From Chloroflexota bacterium (GTDB lineage Bacteria; Chloroflexota; Ktedonobacteria; Ktedonobacterales; Ktedonobacteraceae), in assembly GCA_005881495.1 (NCBI GenBank), contig VBHI01000110.1, positions 1 through 8,702 of the forward strand: a DNA stretch of 8,702 nt, read 5' to 3'. Positions 5,809 to 8,702 of the stretch are shown one piece after another. Each line of letters opens with the position of its first letter. Positions within the stretch are counted from its first letter, which is position 1. The position numbers and the translations under genes were made by a program. The notes under the pieces are model-generated. The model made no database searches, had not been told where the DNA came from, and saw only the letters and a list, made by a program, of their open reading frames with translations.

Positions 5809-8019
5809 TCACCATTCCTCCGTGCTCACATCAAATAGTTCTGTCTTCTCCAGCAGCTCAAGCCCGGTGAGACTTGCCGTGTGTAAGGGCAGCGCGAAGC
5901 GAATGACGCTCCCACCTGCTGGTTGATCCTCAACCCATATCCGTCCGCCATGAGCTTGCACGATACCCTGGCAGATTGCTAGACCCAATCCACTGCCCCG
6001 CGTGTGCGTCTTCTGGTCTCTCTCCAGGCGATAGAAGTGCTGAAAAACCTTCTCGCGCTCGTCGGCAGGTATGCCTGGACCATGATCTGCCACCCCGATG
6101 AGTACTTCGTTCCTTATCCACCTGGCCTCCACCTTGATCGACGTACACGATGAGGCATATTTCAAGGCATTTTCCAGAAGGTTCCACAACACCTGGGCAA
6201 GGCGGACGGGATCGACATACTGCAAAGGCAAATCCGCTGCCAGGTCCCGCTCCACCCGGCATCCACTGTGCAGCTCTTCGAACTTCGCTACTGTATCAGC
6301 AATCAGGGCGGGGAGTTCGATCCAATCACGATCGAGTAAGAGTACACCGGCTTCGATGCGTGCGAGGTCAAGTAGCTCGTCGACTAGCCGATCTAGCCTG
6401 CTTGCTTGACCCGCGATGTTATGCAGCAAATGCTCGTGCATCTGGGCGGAATGCACCCCGTCCTGGTCGAGCAGGCTCTCAACGGAAGCGCGAATGGCGG
6501 TCAGCGGAGATTGCAGGTCGTGTGAAACGGCAACGACAAATCTACTCTTGAGTCGATCAGCTTCACGCAAGGCTTCCATTTCACTCGCGGTACGCCGCAT
6601 CCGAGCGTTCGTCTCATTGATCACTTCAACATGGTGGGTGTGCTGCTGATGGATGGTGAAGAGCCTGGCATTCTCGATGGCCGTTGCCGCGTGAGCAGCA
6701 AGCGTTAGACCTAGCAACACGTCATCGACTTTCCAATGGTAGTGGGTGCATTTAGGGGCCAGGATGAAACCAATCGCTCCGCGAGCCGCTATCAAGGGAA
6801 GCAGCAACAGTGAACGAATACCTCGCTGCTCCAGCGGCGCGGCGGGCAAGATGTCAGAGGTGAGGATGTCATCTATAATCACCGGCTCTCCGCGTTCCCG
6901 GATGAGTGAGACCGCTTTGGATAGCCGAAGCAACGCTTCCGGGCCATGAAGGGACTCCGGTCGCCATCCATCCTGTTTAGACCAGGTGTGTAGTAACACC
7001 GTCTCGCCGTTCTCATCAAACAGGCAGGCGGAGGCAGTTTCGAGTTGCAGGAGGTGAGCTGTTTGCTCGGCTATCTTTTCAAGGGTAACATCTATATCCA
7101 AGCTAGCGCTCATAGCACTGACTGCGGCTGCCAGGAGTTCCGCGTTGTGCACGCTCTTTTTCTGCATGCGGAGGATCGTGCGTACGTCGTCTCCTGAAGT
7201 AGTTCCCGGAACGTCCTCGCTGGTTCGATGTCGTTTCCGATCAGTGTTCGTGGTGAATGCACGGGAACTGGTTTTCCTAGAAGGACTGAAAGGGGCCGTT
7301 TGGAATTTCGCGTGGAACTTTCCTTTGCGTGTAGGCGTAAGGAGCTCCCGCATCTCCTGCTGGACTTGCAGGGCCATAGCGGCAATGAAGCTAGAGAGAA
7401 ATGGACGGATAAGACGGTAGTTGCCTGTGACATCCAAGATTCCCATGATCTCGCTCGACAGTGGATGGCGGATTGGCGCCGCAGTACAGGTGAGGTCTTG
7501 CCAACCACTACAATAGTGTTCCGCGCCTAAGAGTTGTACGACGTGACCATCAGCAAGAGCAGTGCCAAGGGCATTCGTGCCGGCCGCGGCTTCACTCCAG
7601 TCACCTCCGGAGACGAAGTCGATGCGGGCAAGGCTGCGGCGCACTCCTGCATCACCAACCACCTCCAGGAGGCAGCCGTCAGCATCGCTCAACACGATTA
7701 CATAGCCTGAGTCGGCGAGAAAGTCGGAGAGATGGCGCATCACAGGGCGTGCTGCGCGCATGAGCAACTGGCTTGCTTCACGCAGGTGGGTGAGCTGGAC
7801 TTCATGGGTGACAGCGAGCGGCGCATAGCGCAGCGAGGGGTTCACCTGCATAGCCCGGCAGCGCCGCCAGGATTCCAGGATCAGCGGGCGTGGGGGATAC
7901 TGAGGCAGGATTCCTGTGGCCAGAAACTCCTCACGAGTCGTCTGCAACCGTAGCGCAGTATGCTCGATTTCTGATGATGAAGCGATGGATAGATGAACAG
8001 AATATTGTTGGTTGGTCAT
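5809..8019 (-). CDS. Soluble sensor histidine kinase: AcoR-like GAF, second GAF, HisKA, HATPase
   Basis: This 736-residue cytoplasmic kinase has no membrane segment. Residues ~45-230 match the sensory N-terminus of AcoR/DhaR-type sigma-54 activators: ILESWRRCRA, the GAF signature AAGTNALGTAL (GTN at 147-149), QLLGAEHYC (C170), TCTAAPI, then GILDVTGNYRL. A charged linker (~235-295) leads to a second GAF domain (~303-453, from MSASLDIDVTLEKIAEQTA to TAIENARLF) and a coiled coil (~455-490). The catalytic core follows: H-box AVSHDLQSPLTAI with phospho-acceptor H500, N-box NLLENALKYA (N617), G1 DHGPGIP (D645), F-box FQHFYRL and G2 RGSGLGLA (from G675). All required residues are present. ATG 8019 has GAGGTAGAGGT just upstream. 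The response regulator follows 4 bp downstream, so the pair is one operon. AcoR relatives respond to acetoin, glycerol or alcohols, and the divergent neighbour is an alcohol dehydrogenase, so a related ligand is likely. Joining this sensor to a kinase core instead of an AAA+ domain is unusual. Confidence 0.93.
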   Translation of the reverse strand: MTNQQYSVHLSIASSSEIEHTALRLQTTREEFLATGILPQYPPRPLILESWRRCRAMQVNPSLRYAPLAVTHEVQLTHLREASQLLMRAARPVMRHLSDFLADSGYVIVLSDADGCLLEVVGDAGVRRSLARIDFVSGGDWSEAAAGTNALGTALADGHVVQLLGAEHYCSGWQDLTCTAAPIRHPLSSEIMGILDVTGNYRLIRPFLSSFIAAMALQVQQEMRELLTPTRKGKFHAKFQTAPFSPSRKTSSRAFTTNTDRKRHRTSEDVPGTTSGDDVRTILRMQKKSVHNAELLAAAVSAMSASLDIDVTLEKIAEQTAHLLQLETASACLFDENGETVLLHTWSKQDGWRPESLHGPEALLRLSKAVSLIRERGEPVIIDDILTSDILPAAPLEQRGIRSLLLLPLIAARGAIGFILAPKCTHYHWKVDDVLLGLTLAAHAATAIENARLFTIHQQHTHHVEVINETNARMRRTASEMEALREADRLKSRFVVAVSHDLQSPLTAIRASVESLLDQDGVHSAQMHEHLLHNIAGQASRLDRLVDELLDLARIEAGVLLLDRDWIELPALIADTVAKFEELHSGCRVERDLAADLPLQYVDPVRLAQVLWNLLENALKYASSCTSIKVEARWIRNEVLIGVADHGPGIPADEREKVFQHFYRLERDQKTHTRGSGLGLAICQGIVQAHGGRIWVEDQPAGGSVIRFALPLHTASLTGLELLEKTELFDVSTEEW

Positions 8020-8055
8020 ACCTCTACCTCGATGTAGATGCGGTCAGTAAAACAA

Positions 8056-8079
8056 TATAACACCTATCTATATAACACC
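8056..8079. repeat. Direct repeat TATAACACC, two copies 15 bp apart, in the kinase promoter region
   Basis: TATAACACC occurs at 8056-8064 and again at 8071-8079. On the minus strand it reads GGTGTTATA twice, 37-60 bp before the kinase start, and the second copy runs into TATATT, a possible -10. No good -35 is seen, so the copies could be activator or autoregulatory sites. Confidence 0.45.
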
Positions 8080-8240
8080 GACCTCACAATACGATCACAG
8101 CCGTATCGCCTCGTCACACAAAGGAGTCACAATTTCACCTCAGCACATCACAAGAGCCAGGGAGGCCCTCCGTGAATCGTGCTGCTTGAGCTGTGGGAGC
8201 GATGAGAGATTTTAACTTTTTTTTCACCGCCGATTCCCTC

Positions 8241-8260
8241 TCTTTTACATTTCTTTTACA
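8241..8260 (+). promoter_or_regulatory. Direct repeat TCTTTTACA with 11-bp period, candidate OmpR-type binding site
   Basis: TCTTTTACA occurs at 8241-8249 and exactly again at 8252-8260. OmpR/PhoB-family regulators commonly bind such head-to-tail repeats with an 11-bp period as dimers. The second copy ends 10 bp before TATACT and replaces the missing -35 box, the arrangement of an activator that contacts RNA polymerase directly. A weaker TTTTCAC at 8221-8227 falls in phase two periods upstream. The regulator encoded at 5115-5804 is the obvious candidate. Confidence 0.55.
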
Positions 8261-8270
8261 GGCCCGACCA

Positions 8271-8276
8271 TATACT
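8271..8276 (+). promoter_or_regulatory. -10 box TATACT of the alcohol dehydrogenase promoter
   Basis: TATACT matches the consensus at five of six positions. No consensus -35 lies 16-18 bp upstream; that place is taken by the TCTTTTACA repeats, which suggests activation. Transcription would start near 8283, leaving a leader of about 54 nt. Confidence 0.5.
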
Positions 8277-8336
8277 AAGGAGAGGTGAGATGGACTTTTA
8301 AGGAGTACATTATTCAAAGAAGAAGGAGAGAAGACA

Positions 8337-8702
8337 ATGAAAGCAGCAGTCGTACATGAGTTCACTTCCCCGCTCCGTTTGGAAGAAATCGGCAAGCCGG
8401 AACCTGAACCGGGGAAGATCGTCGTCAAAATTGAAGCCTCGGGACTGTGCCATACAGATATTCACGCCGCCCATGGAGATTGGCCGGTCAAACCCACGCT
8501 TCCCCTCATTCCTGGTCATGAAGGCGTGGGGATTGTTGAGAGCGTGGGAGCAGGGGTCACGGAGGTCAAAGAAGGAGACCGGGTTGCCATCCCCTGGCTG
8601 GGCTATGCCTGTGGCACCTGCGAGTACTGTGTATCCGGCTGGGAGACGCTCTGTCTCAGTGGACGCTATACCGGCTATTTTCTTCCCGGAGCCTATGCCG
8701 AA
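8337..8702 (+). CDS. adhP: Zinc-dependent alcohol dehydrogenase, N-terminal 122 residues (runs off the right edge)
   Basis: This is a medium-chain, zinc-dependent alcohol dehydrogenase that interconverts primary alcohols and aldehydes with NAD(H), in the cytoplasm. The visible part is the GroES-like catalytic domain. C38 in GLCHTD and the H61-E62 pair in GHEGVG are catalytic-zinc site residues. C92, C95, C98 and C106 (CGTCEYC, then C after seven residues) form the structural zinc site, and [10 protein letters not shown] (78-87) is the conserved turn. It resembles AdhP-type enzymes. The nucleotide-binding Rossmann half lies beyond the window. ATG 8337 has a strong ribosome site (AAGGAG at 8323-8328, 8 nt spacing). 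It is divergent from the AcoR-like kinase and its regulator, and its promoter carries an 11-bp repeat, so control by that two-component system is likely. Assignment to the family is firm; adhP as the specific subtype is less so. Confidence 0.88.
   Translation, partial: MKAAVVHEFTSPLRLEEIGKPEPEPGKIVVKIEASGLCHTDIHAAHGDWPVKPTLPLIPGHEGVGIVESVGAGVTEVKEGDRVAIPWLGYACGTCEYCVSGWETLCLSGRYTGYFLPGAYAE

Larger units (their letters stand above)
8020..8336. other. Divergent intergenic control region between the kinase and the alcohol dehydrogenase
   Basis: No gene is supported here. The left part holds the minus-strand kinase promoter with the TATAACACC repeats and a short ATACG/CGTAT inverted repeat (8090-8107). 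The middle (8130-8210) shows nothing I can name beyond a weak AGGG-AGG-CCCT stem (8159-8169). The right part holds a T-rich tract, the 11-bp direct repeat, a TATACT -10 box and three evenly spaced AAGGAG motifs before the dehydrogenase. Confidence 0.5.

Noticed and set aside
7110..7508. Long alternative frames on both strands within the histidine kinase gene
   Set aside because: They lie wholly inside a well-supported 736-codon gene and show no domains or ribosome sites.
5115..8019. A KdpDE potassium-sensing system
   Set aside because: The regulator is KdpE-like in style, but the kinase lacks the KdpD N-terminal domain, Usp domain and membrane helices, and no kdp transporter genes are present.
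8290..8301. A three-codon leader peptide (ATG GAC TTT TAA) before the dehydrogenase
   Set aside because: It is too short to support on sequence alone, and its ribosome site would lie at or before the predicted transcript start. It is kept only as part of the AAGGAG-spacing observation.

Overview
The window reads as chromosomal DNA from a bacterium of mid-range base composition (roughly half G+C by eye). The protein types suggest a Chloroflexota soil lineage such as the Ktedonobacteria: a GAF-rich soluble histidine kinase, an AcoR-like sensor domain, a PadR-type low-complexity N-terminus, an AP-endonuclease-2 sugar isomerase beside an AAA_33 kinase, and an ACAD10/11-like phosphotransferase. 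This placement is inference; no rRNA or tRNA gene is present to confirm it. I see no phage, IS element or CRISPR array.

Layout. (1) 1-1159, minus strand: the N-terminal half of an MFS transporter runs off the left edge, preceded by a small conserved-looking 75-residue protein. (2) 1160-1590: a noncoding stretch with several hairpin-forming palindromes, ending in three CGATATATCG-type operators. (3) 1591-1968, plus strand: a small protein with a Gly/Pro/aromatic-rich head and a helical tail, like a PadR regulator without its DNA-binding domain. (4) 2047-2097: a very strong, probably bidirectional terminator. (5) 2116-3815, minus strand: a damaged sugar-phosphate catabolic cluster. It holds a sugar phosphate isomerase/epimerase with an internal deletion and frameshift, a C-terminal stub resembling ribulose-phosphate 3-epimerase, and an intact-looking P-loop kinase. 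(6) 4026-5084, plus strand: an aminoglycoside-phosphotransferase-fold kinase of the ACAD10/11 type, divergent from the damaged cluster. (7) 5115-8019, minus strand: a two-component operon, with the histidine kinase first and an OmpR/KdpE-like response regulator 4 bp downstream. (8) 8337-8702, plus strand: the first third of a zinc-dependent alcohol dehydrogenase, divergent from the two-component operon.

How the parts may work together. The histidine kinase starts with the sensory domain normally found on acetoin/glycerol-type sigma-54 activators (AcoR/DhaR) but carries HisKA and HATPase modules instead of an AAA+ domain. Its partner is an OmpR-family regulator, and the divergent alcohol dehydrogenase promoter has an 11-bp-period direct repeat in the -35 position, the geometry used by OmpR/PhoB-type activators. 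The simplest model is a local alcohol- or acetoin-responsive circuit. The other notable observation is the double damage to the sugar cluster, where two neighbouring genes carry deletions while the kinase behind them stays open.
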